Positions 19,585-28,371 of a stretch of 64,000 nt of DNA are shown in pieces. The notes under the pieces are model-generated. The model was not told where the DNA came from, did no database searches, and worked only from the letters and a program-made list of their open reading frames with translations. Every line of letters begins with the position of its first letter. The stretch's first letter is position 1. Origin of the DNA: Streptomyces sp. NRRL B-1347 (GTDB taxonomy: Bacteria > Actinomycetota > Actinomycetes > Streptomycetales > Streptomycetaceae); the NCBI RefSeq assembly GCF_000720325.1, contig NZ_JOJM01000004.1, forward strand, positions 124,001 to 188,000. Direction: 5' to 3'. Both the position numbers and the translations under genes were made by a program.

Positions 19585-19620
19585 ATGCCGGGGCGGCCGG
19601 GCCGGTGATGAGCTTGAGCC

Positions 19621-20838
19621 ATGCGCCGAATCCCACTGTGTTCGCCATCTCCGTGTGCGCTGACCGCACTTGGGGTCCTCGTGGGGCTGCTCTGCCTCGC
19701 GGCGGCACCCCCGGCCCTCGCCGACGAGCGCCCTCCGCCCTCGCGCACCCACGCCCGGCTCCAGGCAGCCCTCGACCGGATCGTCGAGGAGGGCACGCCG
19801 GGTGTCGTGGCCCAGGTCAGAGATGCGCACGGCGGGTGGAGCGGCCGGGCGGGCGTGGGCGACATCGCGACGGGGCGGCCGCGGAGCGTCCACGACAAGT
19901 TCCGCGTCGCCAGCGTGACCAAGCCGTTCACCGCCGTGGTCCTGCTCAAGCTCGCGGCGCGAGGGCGGCTCTCGCTCGACGACAGCGTCGAGCGGTGGCT
20001 GCCGAAGGTGGTGCGCGGCAAGGGCTACCGCCCCCGGCACATCACCGTCCGGCACCTGCTCAACCACACGAGCGGCATCTTCGACTACAACATGGACACA
20101 GCCTTCCGCGCCCGGTACGCGGGCGACGCGTTCGACCGGAACCGCTACCGGACGTGGACGCCCGAGCAACTGGTGGACATCGCACTCGCCCACCGGCCCA
20201 ACTTCCAGCCGGAGCAGGGCAGCAGCCCCGGCAGGCCTGGGAAGTGGGACTACTCGGACACCAACTACGTCCTCGCCGGAATGATCGTCGAGAGGGCCTC
20301 CGGACTCTCGTACAAGAAGGCGGTCGAGCGGTTCGTGATCGAGCCGCTCGGCCTGCGCGACACCAGCGTGCCCGGCACCTCGCCCCGGCTGCCCGCCCCG
20401 CACGCGACGCACTACTCCACGCTGTTCGAGGACGGGCCGCAGGCGAGGGTGCGCGACGTCACCGAGTTCAGCCCCACGGTGGCGTTCTCGGCAGGACAGC
20501 TGATATCGACCGTCGGGGACGTCAACACCTTCATGGCCGAGCTGCTGGGCGGCGAACTGCTCCCGGCCGCCCAGCGGCGCGAGTTGCTCGACGCCGTGCC
20601 CGTCGACGGCGACAAGGGGCACGGCGGCCCGGAGGACGTCTACGGCCTCGGCATCCGGCACTTCAAGCTCGCGCCGGGCTGCTGGGCCTGGGGCCACGGC
20701 GGCATGATCCCGGGCTCCGCCACCCGGACGGTGGTGTCGGCCGACGGACGGCACGCGATGACCATGAACAGGAACGGCGACTGGGGCGAGCAGGCCCTGG
20801 AGGACGCGGCGGTGCGCGGGGAGCTCTGTGGCCGCTGA
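19621..20838 (+). CDS. Secreted serine hydrolase (S12 beta-lactamase / D-Ala-D-Ala carboxypeptidase family)
   Basis: 405 residues with a signal peptide (about 1-35, ending ALA). The three class C motifs are present: SVTK (Ser-x-x-Lys, near residue 100), YSDTN (Tyr-x-Asn) and HGG near residue 360. It should act outside the cell on peptidoglycan peptides or other D-amino-acid esters; a true beta-lactamase role cannot be told apart by sequence. The ribosome site before the ATG is weak. Next to another secreted hydrolase on the same strand, 126 bases away. Confidence 0.92.
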   Translation: MRRIPLCSPSPCALTALGVLVGLLCLAAAPPALADERPPPSRTHARLQAALDRIVEEGTPGVVAQVRDAHGGWSGRAGVGDIATGRPRSVHDKFRVASVTKPFTAVVLLKLAARGRLSLDDSVERWLPKVVRGKGYRPRHITVRHLLNHTSGIFDYNMDTAFRARYAGDAFDRNRYRTWTPEQLVDIALAHRPNFQPEQGSSPGRPGKWDYSDTNYVLAGMIVERASGLSYKKAVERFVIEPLGLRDTSVPGTSPRLPAPHATHYSTLFEDGPQARVRDVTEFSPTVAFSAGQLISTVGDVNTFMAELLGGELLPAAQRRELLDAVPVDGDKGHGGPEDVYGLGIRHFKLAPGCWAWGHGGMIPGSATRTVVSADGRHAMTMNRNGDWGEQALEDAAVRGELCGR

Positions 20839-20963
20839 CCGAGGACGACACTGCCCGAGGACGACAAGGAGTGGCCGCTGACCCTGACGCAGCCCGGCCC
20901 GGATGCGGCACCGTCAGCCGTGATCAGGGACCCTGTGGTGTACCGAAACACAGGAGCACCCCC

Positions 20964-22595
20964 TTGAAGTCCCCGAAGTCCTTGCGGCACACCGCGCGGA
21001 TGCGCGTGCTCGCCCTGCCCCTCGCGGTTCTCACGGCCCTGTCCCTCGCGGGCTGCACCACGGAGGACGGTCGTGCGCAGCAGCGGGCGGACGCCGACCC
21101 CGCCACCCGGCCCGAACTCCAGCGCTTCTACGGACAGCGGCTGAAGTGGAGGGACTGTGGCGACGTCCAGTGCGCCCGGCTCACCGTGCCCAGGGACTAC
21201 GCGCACCCGGGTGACGGGAAGACCTTCGTCCTGCCGGTGGCCAGGGCCGTGACCGACGACGAGGAGCGGCGCGTCGGCACCCTCGTGTACAACCCGGGCG
21301 GCCCGGGCGAGTCCGGTGTGGCCGACCTGAAGGAGGGCGGGGTCGAGTCGTTCGGTGCGAAGGCGCGGGCCCGCTTCGACATCGTCTCCTTCGACCCGAG
21401 AGGTGTCGCGGGCAGCCGGCCTGCGCTCGACTGCCCGGAGGAAGAGGAAGACACCGCCGGGGACGGTGCCGGGTCGGGTTCGGGAGAACAGCCTCCCGTT
21501 CCGCGCACCGCCGCCGCGCGAGCCCGCGCGCTCGCCGACGCCCGCGCCGAGGCCACCGCGTGCCGCAAGGGCAGCCACGGCCTCCTGCGCCACGTCGGCA
21601 CCCAGGACGTGGCCCGTGACCTGGACGTGCTGCGCGCGGCTCTCGGCGAGCGAAAGCTGACCTATGTCGGCTGGTCGTACGGCACGCACTTGGGTACGCG
21701 GTACGCCGAGCAGTTCCCGCGCCGGGTGCGCGCCATGGTCCTCGACGGCGCGGTGGACCCCTCCCTCGGCTGGGAGCGGCGCGCCCTCAGCGAGGCGACC
21801 GGCTTCCGCAGGGCCGTCGACGACTACGCGACGCGGTGCGCGGACGTCGTCGGCCGGGGCTGCCCCGGTGACAGCCCCGGCGAGATCCGCCGATTGATCC
21901 AGGGCCTGTACGAGAGCACGGAGCACGACCCGCTGCCCGTCGACGGCGACGAGGAGGGCCTCGGCACGACGGACGTCGTCGACGCGGTCTCCCTGGCGAT
22001 GTACACGCCCGAGGACGAGTGGAAGCCGCTCTCCGCGGCGCTGCGCGCGGCGGCCCGCGGCGACGGCACGAAACTGGCAGAGCTCTCGGAGGCCGATGCG
22101 CCGGAGCCCGCGGCCCGCTCCCGCGGCAAGGGCAAGCGCGCGTCCAAGGCCCCCGTCGACAACCGCGCGTCCAAGGCCCCCGTCGACAACAGCGACGCCG
22201 CCATCCTCGCCGTCTCCTGTGCCGACACCGCCTACCCCCGCACCGCCGAGCCGTACTGGGACGCCCTGGAGCGAGCGGAGAGGAAGGCGGGCCTGTACGG
22301 CGTGTCGAGCGTGGTGAGCGTCCTGGCGTGCAAGGACCTGCCGTCGGGCACGCAGCAGCCGCGCCGGGTGGAGGCGGAGGGGGTGCCGCCGGTCCTCGTG
22401 ATCGGCACCACCGGCGACCCGGCCACCCCGTACGAGGAGGCCGAGAGCCTGGCGGACCAGTTCCCCGGCGGCATGCTCCTGACGTACGAGGCCCCGGGGC
22501 ACACCGCCTACGGCCGGGGCGGCGCGTGCGTCACCCAGCGCGTGGACGACTACCTGGTCGGCCTGCGCGAGGTGCCTGACGGCACGACCTGCTGA
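20964..22595 (+). CDS. Secreted alpha/beta hydrolase, TAP-like tripeptidyl aminopeptidase (lipoprotein)
   Basis: About 543 residues, S33/TAP family. The signal peptide ends in a lipobox LSLAGC, so it is probably a lipoprotein. The nucleophile motif is GWSYGTHLG, the oxyanion region is NPGGPGESG, and the late GTTGDPATP and PGHTAYG supply Asp and His, with the TAP-like C-terminal domain. I prefer a TTG start at 20964 because AGGAG is well placed (20952-20956); the first ATG, at 21000, has no ribosome site. Residues encoded by 22137-22190 are a perfect tandem repeat (RASKAPVDN twice), a surface loop expansion. A 1678-residue frame covering this gene starts inside its neighbours and is not real. 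Confidence 0.9.
   Translation: MKSPKSLRHTARMRVLALPLAVLTALSLAGCTTEDGRAQQRADADPATRPELQRFYGQRLKWRDCGDVQCARLTVPRDYAHPGDGKTFVLPVARAVTDDEERRVGTLVYNPGGPGESGVADLKEGGVESFGAKARARFDIVSFDPRGVAGSRPALDCPEEEEDTAGDGAGSGSGEQPPVPRTAAARARALADARAEATACRKGSHGLLRHVGTQDVARDLDVLRAALGERKLTYVGWSYGTHLGTRYAEQFPRRVRAMVLDGAVDPSLGWERRALSEATGFRRAVDDYATRCADVVGRGCPGDSPGEIRRLIQGLYESTEHDPLPVDGDEEGLGTTDVVDAVSLAMYTPEDEWKPLSAALRAAARGDGTKLAELSEADAPEPAARSRGKGKRASKAPVDNRASKAPVDNSDAAILAVSCADTAYPRTAEPYWDALERAERKAGLYGVSSVVSVLACKDLPSGTQQPRRVEAEGVPPVLVIGTTGDPATPYEEAESLADQFPGGMLLTYEAPGHTAYGRGGACVTQRVDDYLVGLREVPDGTTC
22137..22190 (+). repeat. Perfect 27-bp tandem duplication inside TAP-like gene
   Basis: Two identical 27-base units encode RASKAPVDN twice. 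Being in frame and perfect, it looks like a recent slippage event in a linker before the C-terminal domain. Confidence 0.9.
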
Positions 22596-22600
22596 GCATG

Positions 22601-22619
22601 CGCGGCCCGCCGGGCCGCG
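22601..22619. terminator. Short hairpin between convergent genes
   Basis: An 8-bp stem CGCGGCCC/GGGCCGCG with a 3-base loop, between the stop of the TAP-like hydrolase and the stop of the universal stress protein. Confidence 0.6.
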
Positions 22620-22631
22620 TCCGGCCGCAGC

Positions 22632-23510
22632 TCAGGCCGGGGGAACGACCGCGACCGGGCAGCCCGCGTGGTGCAGTGCCGCGTGGGCCACGGAGCCGAT
22701 GCGGGTGCCGATGGGGGAGCGGTGCGTCTTGCGGCCGACCACGAGGAGGCCGGCGTCGGCGGTGGCCGCGAGGAGGACCTGGCCCGCACTGCCGATCTCG
22801 ACGTGCTCGGTCACGGGCACGTCGGGGTAGCGCTCGCGCCACGGGGCGAGCGCCCGCGTCAGCGCCTGCTGTTCGAGGGGTTCGAGGCCGCCGGCCTGGT
22901 CCGCGACGTCCAGTACGCCGGTGTTGTAGGCGTACAGCGGCGGCAGGGTCCAAGCCCGCACCGCGCGCACGGACGCGCCGCGGGCGGCCGCGGCCTCGAA
23001 GGCGAACCGCAGCACGGCCTCGCTGTCCTCGGGCTCCCCGTGCTGCCCCACGACGACCTCACTCGCGCCGTCGGGCCGGGCCGCCCCTGTCCCCGTACCG
23101 GCGCGCACGGACACCACGGGCCCTGCCGCGTCGGCGATCACCTGTTGCCCGTACGAGCCGAGCAGGAAGCCGAGCAGCGCCCCGTGCCCGCGCGAGCCGA
23201 GCACCAGCATCTCGGAACGCTCGGCCTCCGCCAGGAGCGTGTCGACGGGGGTGGCCTGGACGACCTCGGAGGTGATCGTGAGGTTCGGGTGGCGCCCGGA
23301 CACACGCGTCACGGCCTCCCGCACGAAGGCGTCGGCGGCGGTGGCCTGCTCGTCCCTGCTCTGAGCGATGGTCACGTCGGTCGACTGCAGGAGCCAGGCG
23401 TGCACGATCCGCAGGGGCGCGCCGCGCAGCGCGGCTTCGGCCGCCGCCCAGTCGGCTGCGGCCAGGCTCTCGGCGGATCCGTCCACTCCGACGGCGATGG
23501 CGCGGGTCAT
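22632..23510 (-). CDS. Tandem UspA universal stress protein
   Basis: 292 residues with two UspA domains (about 1-140 and 150-292). The ATP-binding G-2x-G-9x-G(S) motif is intact in the first domain (GSRGHGALLGFLLGS) and less so in the second (GRKTHRSPIGTRIGS). Family members bind ATP and help during stasis or hypoxia. GGAGG lies four bases from the ATG at 23510. Single gene, convergent with the TAP-like hydrolase. Regulation is not visible. Confidence 0.95.
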   Translation of the reverse strand: MTRAIAVGVDGSAESLAAADWAAAEAALRGAPLRIVHAWLLQSTDVTIAQSRDEQATAADAFVREAVTRVSGRHPNLTITSEVVQATPVDTLLAEAERSEMLVLGSRGHGALLGFLLGSYGQQVIADAAGPVVSVRAGTGTGAARPDGASEVVVGQHGEPEDSEAVLRFAFEAAAARGASVRAVRAWTLPPLYAYNTGVLDVADQAGGLEPLEQQALTRALAPWRERYPDVPVTEHVEIGSAGQVLLAATADAGLLVVGRKTHRSPIGTRIGSVAHAALHHAGCPVAVVPPA

Positions 23511-23701
23511 GTGACCTCCGTACGTTCTCGGGGCAGGGGTGCGGCACGCGGCCGCTCCTGACGCTTGTGGGTCTCGTTCTCGGTCTCTCCTCGTCCTTTC
23601 TCCTGCTCTCTGCCGCCGTCGGCAATCGGAATCCGCCCGTACGGATCCGTGTGATCCATGTCAAACCCTGACACGGGCTCACGGTTCGGAGAGGGTGGTG
23701 C

Positions 23702-23735
23702 GGGGCCCGCCACCGTGTCCACGGCGGTGGGCCCC
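23702..23735 (-). terminator. Hairpin terminator after secreted Ig-like gene
   Basis: A 16-bp stem with two mismatches (GGGGCCCGCCACCGTG against CACGGCGGTGGGCCCC) and a 2-base loop, just after the minus-strand stop at 23752. Confidence 0.65.
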
Positions 23736-23751
23736 GGCCCGGTCCCGTGCC

Positions 23752-24594
23752 TCAGGGCGCGGGCGTCGGGCGCGGCGTGATGTTCTTGACCGGCAGCTTC
23801 TTGCTCGCGCCCGCGACGTAGTAGTCCTTGGGCGCGGAGAAGAGCGCGAAGTCGCGGTCGTAGCCCCGGATCTTGGCGCGGACGGTGAAGTTGCCCCGCG
23901 CGTCGGTGGTGGTCTTCGCGTCGTACGCGGACTCGTAGTAGGTCCGGAGCAGGACGCGGGTGCCCTTGACCGGGCCGTGTCCGGCGGGCCAGGTGACCTT
24001 GCCGGTGACGACGAGGGTGTCACCGGCGCGCACCTTGGTCTTGTTGACCTTGTAGGTGAGGGTGCTGGCGACCGCCTTGACGTTGACCGTGGTGTCGGCG
24101 AAGTAGAAGTGGCCGTCGGAGGGGTCGCCCGGGTCGTACGAGGCCTGGAACTCGACCTGGTGGCGCGGGAACAGATGGACGCTGGGGCGGTCCAGCCAAC
24201 GGTCCGCCGGGACGTTGGAGACCGCGAACTTCCCCTCGGCGTCGGTGCGGAGGGTGCCCAGCGGTAGGGTCTCCCGCTCGATGGGGTCGATGGGGTCGCC
24301 CCACGGGTTCCAGGTGTTGTACAGGACGGTCTTGAGCAGCTTGACCGGCGCGCCCGCCACCGGGGTGCCGTCGGCGCGGGTCACGGTGCCGCTGAGCTTG
24401 ACCTTGCGGTGGGTGAAGTCGGTCGTGGAGACGTTGGAGGAGAGGGTCACTACGAAGGGGTCGTCCGGCGCCTGGCGCGACGCCGGGGCGGTGTCCGCGG
24501 CCTGGGCGGAGGGCACGCCGACGGTGAGGGTGGCCAGTGCGAGCGCGGCGGTGGCGGCCAGCCGGACGACCGTGAAGTGGGAACGCGAGTGCAC
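23752..24594 (-). CDS. Secreted protein with Ig-like beta repeats
   Basis: 280 residues. The signal peptide covers about 1-33 (ending AQA). Two beta-sandwich-like repeats follow (about 50-150 and 160-270), each with a pattern of KVKLSGTV or DTLVVTGKV, a Gly/Pro turn and a late TTDARGNF or RTDAEGKF strand. These resemble bacterial Ig-like or carboxypeptidase-regulatory-like domains found in surface and secreted proteins. No catalytic motif. The start is GTG at 24594 with GGAG upstream. Function unknown. Confidence 0.85.
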   Translation of the reverse strand: MHSRSHFTVVRLAATAALALATLTVGVPSAQAADTAPASRQAPDDPFVVTLSSNVSTTDFTHRKVKLSGTVTRADGTPVAGAPVKLLKTVLYNTWNPWGDPIDPIERETLPLGTLRTDAEGKFAVSNVPADRWLDRPSVHLFPRHQVEFQASYDPGDPSDGHFYFADTTVNVKAVASTLTYKVNKTKVRAGDTLVVTGKVTWPAGHGPVKGTRVLLRTYYESAYDAKTTTDARGNFTVRAKIRGYDRDFALFSAPKDYYVAGASKKLPVKNITPRPTPAP

Positions 24595-24772
24595 GTGAAC
24601 TCCGTGGGTTCGGTGGGTGCGGGATCGGTGTCACCGGCGGGACCGGCGCACCGGCACGGAGTTCGACGCGGGGAGCGGCGGCTGTGGTTGTAGGCGGCGC
24701 GGAGAGTGCATGGCGCGTATGCGGGGTGTTCGATGGGAGGTCGCCTGCCCGTCTCCTACGGGGGCTGGATCA

Positions 24773-24796
24773 CCCAGGAGCCCAGGAGCCCAGGAG
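24773..24796. repeat. Three 8-bp tandem repeats
   Basis: CCCAGGAG occurs three times head to tail in the noncoding stretch between the secreted Ig-like and lectin genes. Too short for a role to be claimed. Confidence 0.6.
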
Positions 24797-24883
24797 CCCA
24801 TGGGCACCGGCGCCGATGAGGACCGGTGACCGCCGCCACCCGGCGCGGGCCCCTGCACGGACCCGGCGCGGCCCCCGCACGGA

Positions 24884-24913
24884 ACCGGCCGGACCCGCGA
24901 GGGCCCGGCCGGT
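24884..24913 (-). terminator. Hairpin terminator after lectin gene
   Basis: A 13-bp stem (ACCGGCCGGACCC against GGGCCCGGCCGGT, one mismatch) closed by a GCGA tetraloop of the stable GNRA type, about 50 bases past the lectin stop. Confidence 0.75.
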
Positions 24914-24965
24914 GACGCCGCCAGCCGCCAGCCGCCAGACGTGCTGGTGGCGGTGCGCGGAGGAG

Positions 24966-25427
24966 CTAGTGGTTGGTGCCGGAGGCCCAGATGGCCCGGC
25001 TGCCGTCGTAGATGACGACGTTGCCGTCGTCCTGCACGACGAGGCGGGAGCCGGGGTGACCCGCGGTGTTGGACGCCCAGACGGCGCGGCCGCTGCGGGT
25101 GTAGACGACGAGGTTGCCGTCCTCCTGGAAGCGGGTGGTCCAGCCCTGGCCGACGGTCCGGGTGGCCCATCTGGCCCGGTTGAACTCGTCGTAGATGACG
25201 AGGTTTCCGTCGGACTGCATGACGAGGCGGGCCGTGTCGGAGCTCACGGATTCGTTGTGGTTGAGGGTGAACGGTGCGTACCGGACCTGGTTCGCGAGCG
25301 GCCCCGGCGTGGTCGCGCCGGCGGAAGGGGCTGAGGCGTGGTGTGCGGGGGCGGCGTTCGCCTGGCCGACGAGGGTGAGGGTGGCCAGAGCGGCGGTGGC
25401 GAGCAGCGTCGCGGTTTTCTTCCCCAC
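24966..25427 (-). CDS. Secreted bulb-type (mannose-binding) lectin
   Basis: 153 residues. The signal peptide spans about 1-25 (ending ANA). The rest is one B-lectin beta-prism with three copies of the sugar-binding signature Q-x-D-x-N-x-V-x-Y: QSDGNLVIY, QEDGNLVVY and QDDGNVVIY. All three keep the binding residues, so three mannose sites are expected. It starts at GTG 25427 with AAGGAG upstream and acts outside the cell. Similar small lectins are called lectin-like bacteriocins in some bacteria; whether this one kills or simply binds glycans is open. Confidence 0.93.
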   Translation of the reverse strand: MGKKTATLLATAALATLTLVGQANAAPAHHASAPSAGATTPGPLANQVRYAPFTLNHNESVSSDTARLVMQSDGNLVIYDEFNRARWATRTVGQGWTTRFQEDGNLVVYTRSGRAVWASNTAGHPGSRLVVQDDGNVVIYDGSRAIWASGTNH

Positions 25428-25612
25428 GAAGAGAACTCCTTGGTGTCAGGTAGTTCAGCCACGGGCGCCCTGTTGGGCGCCGCACCGGGACTCTGGCACC
25501 GACGAGGTTGCGGAAGGATCGGCTCCGCGTGGGGTTGGCGGTTTGCCGTCCCTCAATGACCGGAAAATGTGAAAGACCTGTGCCCAGGACGAGTGGGCTC
25601 TGTGAGTCTTCC

Positions 25613-26329
25613 TCAGGTGGAGCGCGCCAGGTCGAGCGCCCGGGCGCGGTCACGGGCTTCGAGGGCGTCGACGAGCGCGACGTGGTGCTCGTACCGGCCC
25701 TGGAGCCGCTCGGCGGCGTCGGGCTCGGCGACCGGCAGCAGGGTCGCGTACAGCGAGCGCAGCAGCGAGTTGGGGCTGACGGCCGCGAGCCGGGTGCGCA
25801 GCCGGTGATCGGCGGCGGCGAACGCGACCGCGTCGGCCTGCCGCGCGGCCCCGGCCAGCTCCGCCAACTCCTGCCGGAGCGCGGCGACATCGGCCGGTGA
25901 GGCGTGCCAGAGGGCGTCCTCGACCAGGAGCGGAACCAGCGCGTCCCGGATGCGCCGGGCCTCCTCCGCGCGCTTGCCGTCCGCCTGGCCGGTGTCGGTG
26001 CCGGTGTCGAGGGCGAGCACGGAGTTGCCCAGGCGCCGCAGGGCGGACTGCTCGGCGGCGAAGAGGCCGCCGCCCGGGCCGGGGCGGACGGTGACGAGCC
26101 CGCGTGACTGGAGCAGCCGCAGGGTCTCGTTGAAGGTGCCGACCGACACCCCGCAGGTGGCGCGGAGCTCCTCCTTGGTGCCCAGGCGCTCGCCCGGTTC
26201 CGCGTCCGCGACCATGGCCGCGATGCGCTGGGCGGCGACCTCGGCGCGGGAGGCCGCGGGGCGCTCCCACTCGCCGCGCCGAAGGGCGGGCGGCTCCATG
26301 CCCCCTCTGGCGTCGTCTGCGGCTCCCAC
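25613..26329 (-). CDS. GntR family transcriptional regulator (FadR/FCD type)
   Basis: 238 residues. A winged helix is at about residues 25-95 (RLGTKEELRATCGVSVGTFNETL then LVTVRPGPGGGLF). The C-terminal helical domain looks like FCD, the metal and small-acid-binding domain of the FadR group. I use the GTG at 26329 with GGGGAGG upstream; an ATG at 26299 is possible. It is divergent from the flavin reductase/monooxygenase pair, and the inverted repeat at 26415-26444 is the likely operator. It probably releases that pair when an aromatic or carboxylate ligand binds. Confidence 0.9.
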   Translation of the reverse strand: MGAADDARGGMEPPALRRGEWERPAASRAEVAAQRIAAMVADAEPGERLGTKEELRATCGVSVGTFNETLRLLQSRGLVTVRPGPGGGLFAAEQSALRRLGNSVLALDTGTDTGQADGKRAEEARRIRDALVPLLVEDALWHASPADVAALRQELAELAGAARQADAVAFAAADHRLRTRLAAVSPNSLLRSLYATLLPVAEPDAAERLQGRYEHHVALVDALEARDRARALDLARST

Positions 26330-26414
26330 AGGCCCTCCCCATCCTCGCGACGATCCTCAGAACGAATTGATTATGGCCAATAGCATCGCACCCCTTGACG
26401 CTCTTTGAAAGCCT

Positions 26415-26444
26415 CCATCATGATCACCGTAATCATCATGATGG
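26415..26444. promoter_or_regulatory. Likely GntR operator upstream of flavin reductase
   Basis: Perfect 10-bp arms CCATCATGAT/ATCATGATGG with a 10-base spacer, ending 16 bases before the reductase start. It is AT-richer than its setting and placed to block the promoter of the divergent pair. Confidence 0.65.
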
Positions 26445-26459
26445 ATTGGAGGGGACGCC

Positions 26460-26942
26460 ATGATGACCGAACAGGACTTCCGGGATCTGATGGCCGGGGT
26501 CTGCGCCCCGGTGACCGTCGTGACCGCAGCCGAGGGCGGGGCGCCGTACGGATCGACCGTCAGCGCCTTCGCCTCGCTGTCGCTGCGCCCGCCGATGGTG
26601 TCCGTGGCCCTGGACCGCGGGTCGGGCCTGCTCGCCCGCATCCTGACGACCCGGCGCTTCGGTGTGAACGTGCTCGGCGCGGACCAGGAAGCGCTGGCGC
26701 GTCGCTTCGCGGGCCGGTCCGCCGACCGCTTCGCCGAGGTCCGCTGGGAGGACGACCACGGACTGCCCCGGCTGCCGGACGCGCCGGGCTGGCTCGTGTG
26801 CGAGCTGACGTCGGCCGTCGCGGGCGGCGACCACCAACTGCTGCTCGGGACGGTCGTCCACGCCCGCACGGCCACGGCGCCGCCGCTGGTCTACGGCCAC
26901 CGGACCTTCGGCACGCACTCCGCGTTCGCCCCGGTCGCCTGA
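26460..26942 (+). CDS. Flavin reductase (HpaC-like)
   Basis: 160 residues of the flavin reductase-like split-barrel family. The typical opening (CAPVTVVTAAEGGAPYGSTV), SLRPPMVSVAL and FGVNVL strands, and the late GDHQLLLG with His are all present. It reduces FMN or FAD with NAD(P)H and hands free reduced flavin to a partner. The partner is plainly the next gene, a group D flavin monooxygenase 54 bases downstream. Regulated, I infer, by the divergent GntR protein. Confidence 0.93.
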   Translation: MMTEQDFRDLMAGVCAPVTVVTAAEGGAPYGSTVSAFASLSLRPPMVSVALDRGSGLLARILTTRRFGVNVLGADQEALARRFAGRSADRFAEVRWEDDHGLPRLPDAPGWLVCELTSAVAGGDHQLLLGTVVHARTATAPPLVYGHRTFGTHSAFAPVA

Positions 26943-26996
26943 CCCCCGCCTTCTTCCCCCGCTTCCTTCTCGCGTGTTCAAGCCATGGAGACAGAC

Positions 26997-28187
26997 ATGA
27001 CCACCACCACCGACACCCCGACCACCGCCGAGATCCTCGCGCGGGCCGCCGCCCTGCGACCCCTGCTGCGCGAGCACGCCCCCAGGATCGAGGCGGAGCG
27101 CAAGGTCACCGACGAGGTGATCGACGCGCTGACGGCCGCGGGACTCTTCAAACTGACCGTGCCGCGGCGCTTCGGCGGCTACGAGACCGACATGCGCACC
27201 CTGGTGGACGTGTCGGCCGAACTCGCCGAGGGCGACGGCTCCACCTCCTGGGTGGTGGCCGTGGTCAACACCTGCAACTGGCTGGCCGCCCTCTTCCCCC
27301 TCCGGGCCCAGGAGGAGGTCTTCGGCGCCGACCCCGACGCCCGGGTCACCGGCGTCTTCGGCCCCACCGCCACCAGCCGCAAGACCGAGGGCGGCTGGCG
27401 GGTGTCCGGCCGCTGGTACTACAACTCCGGCGCCTGGCACTCCACCTGGGCCGTCCTCGCCCTGCCGCTGACCGATGAGCACGGCGAGGTGGTCGACCAG
27501 GCGATGGCCCTGGTGCCGAGCGCGGACGTGGAGATCCAGGACGTCTGGCACGTCGCCGGGATGCGCGGCACCGGGAGCAACTGCCTGATCGCCGAGGACG
27601 TCTTCATACCCGAGCACCGCGTCATCTCCGTGCCGAGGGCGATCGAGGGCGAGCTGCCGACGGTGCACGGGGACACGGGCCTGTTCCGCTCCTCGCTCTC
27701 GCCGCTGCTCGCCCTGGGCCTCGCCGGGCCCCAGATCGGCCTGGGGCGCGCCGCGTTGAAGCTCGTCACCGAGAAGGCCGCGACCAAACCGATCTCGTAC
27801 ACGTACTACGAGACGCAGGCGGACTCGGTGGCCGTGCAGCTGGAGGTCGCGGAGGCCGCCACGAAGATCGACACGGCGCAGCTGCACGTGCACCGCGCGG
27901 CCGCGGACATCGACGAGGCCGCCGCCCGCGGGGCCGACCTCGACGTGCTGATCCGCGCCCGGGTCCGCGCGGACAGCGGGCACGCCATCAAGAACGTCCT
28001 GGAGGCCATCAACACCCTGCTCAACGTGCACGGCGGCGGCTCCTTCGCCGACTCGAACCCGCTCCAGCGGATCTGGCGGGACGCCAGCACCGCCGGACGC
28101 CACGCGGTCGCCACGCCCGCGGTGGGCATGGAGATCTACGGCAAGCTGCTCCTCGGCGTCGAGGAGCGGATCACGCCCTTCGTGTGA
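26997..28187 (+). CDS. Group D flavin-dependent monooxygenase (acyl-CoA dehydrogenase fold, HsaA-like)
   Basis: 396 residues with the acyl-CoA dehydrogenase fold. N-terminal helices are followed by a beta domain with GWRVSGRWYYNSGAWH, which matches HsaA, ActVA-ORF5 and other two-component hydroxylases rather than true dehydrogenases. It would use reduced flavin from the neighbour reductase and oxygen to hydroxylate a phenol-like substrate. I start at the ATG 26997 because GGAG (26987-26990) is correctly spaced; an in-frame ATG at 26985 has none. The substrate is unknown. It ends at a perfect hairpin. Confidence 0.9.
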   Translation: MTTTTDTPTTAEILARAAALRPLLREHAPRIEAERKVTDEVIDALTAAGLFKLTVPRRFGGYETDMRTLVDVSAELAEGDGSTSWVVAVVNTCNWLAALFPLRAQEEVFGADPDARVTGVFGPTATSRKTEGGWRVSGRWYYNSGAWHSTWAVLALPLTDEHGEVVDQAMALVPSADVEIQDVWHVAGMRGTGSNCLIAEDVFIPEHRVISVPRAIEGELPTVHGDTGLFRSSLSPLLALGLAGPQIGLGRAALKLVTEKAATKPISYTYYETQADSVAVQLEVAEAATKIDTAQLHVHRAAADIDEAAARGADLDVLIRARVRADSGHAIKNVLEAINTLLNVHGGGSFADSNPLQRIWRDASTAGRHAVATPAVGMEIYGKLLLGVEERITPFV

Positions 28188-28196
28188 CCGCTCAGG

Positions 28197-28227
28197 GCCC
28201 GGCCGCGGGCATCGCCCGCGGCCGGGC
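28197..28227 (+). terminator. Strong hairpin terminator
   Basis: A perfect 14-bp stem GCCCGGCCGCGGGC with its complement and a 3-base loop, ten bases after the monooxygenase stop. Confidence 0.85.
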
Positions 28228-28371
28228 GCACGCCATACGGCAACGCCGGGCGCGCGCCACACGAAAAACGCCGGGCACGCGCTACGCGGAAATGAGGTCG
28301 CCGCCCGTCCCCTGCCGTGGAATCATCGACCGCTCCGCGCTCGGATCTCCCGCGAAGGGCGGTGCGCCGGC

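Noticed and set aside
24773..24796. CRISPR-like array from CCCAGGAG repeats
   Set aside because: Units are 8 bases without spacers and no cas genes are in the window.
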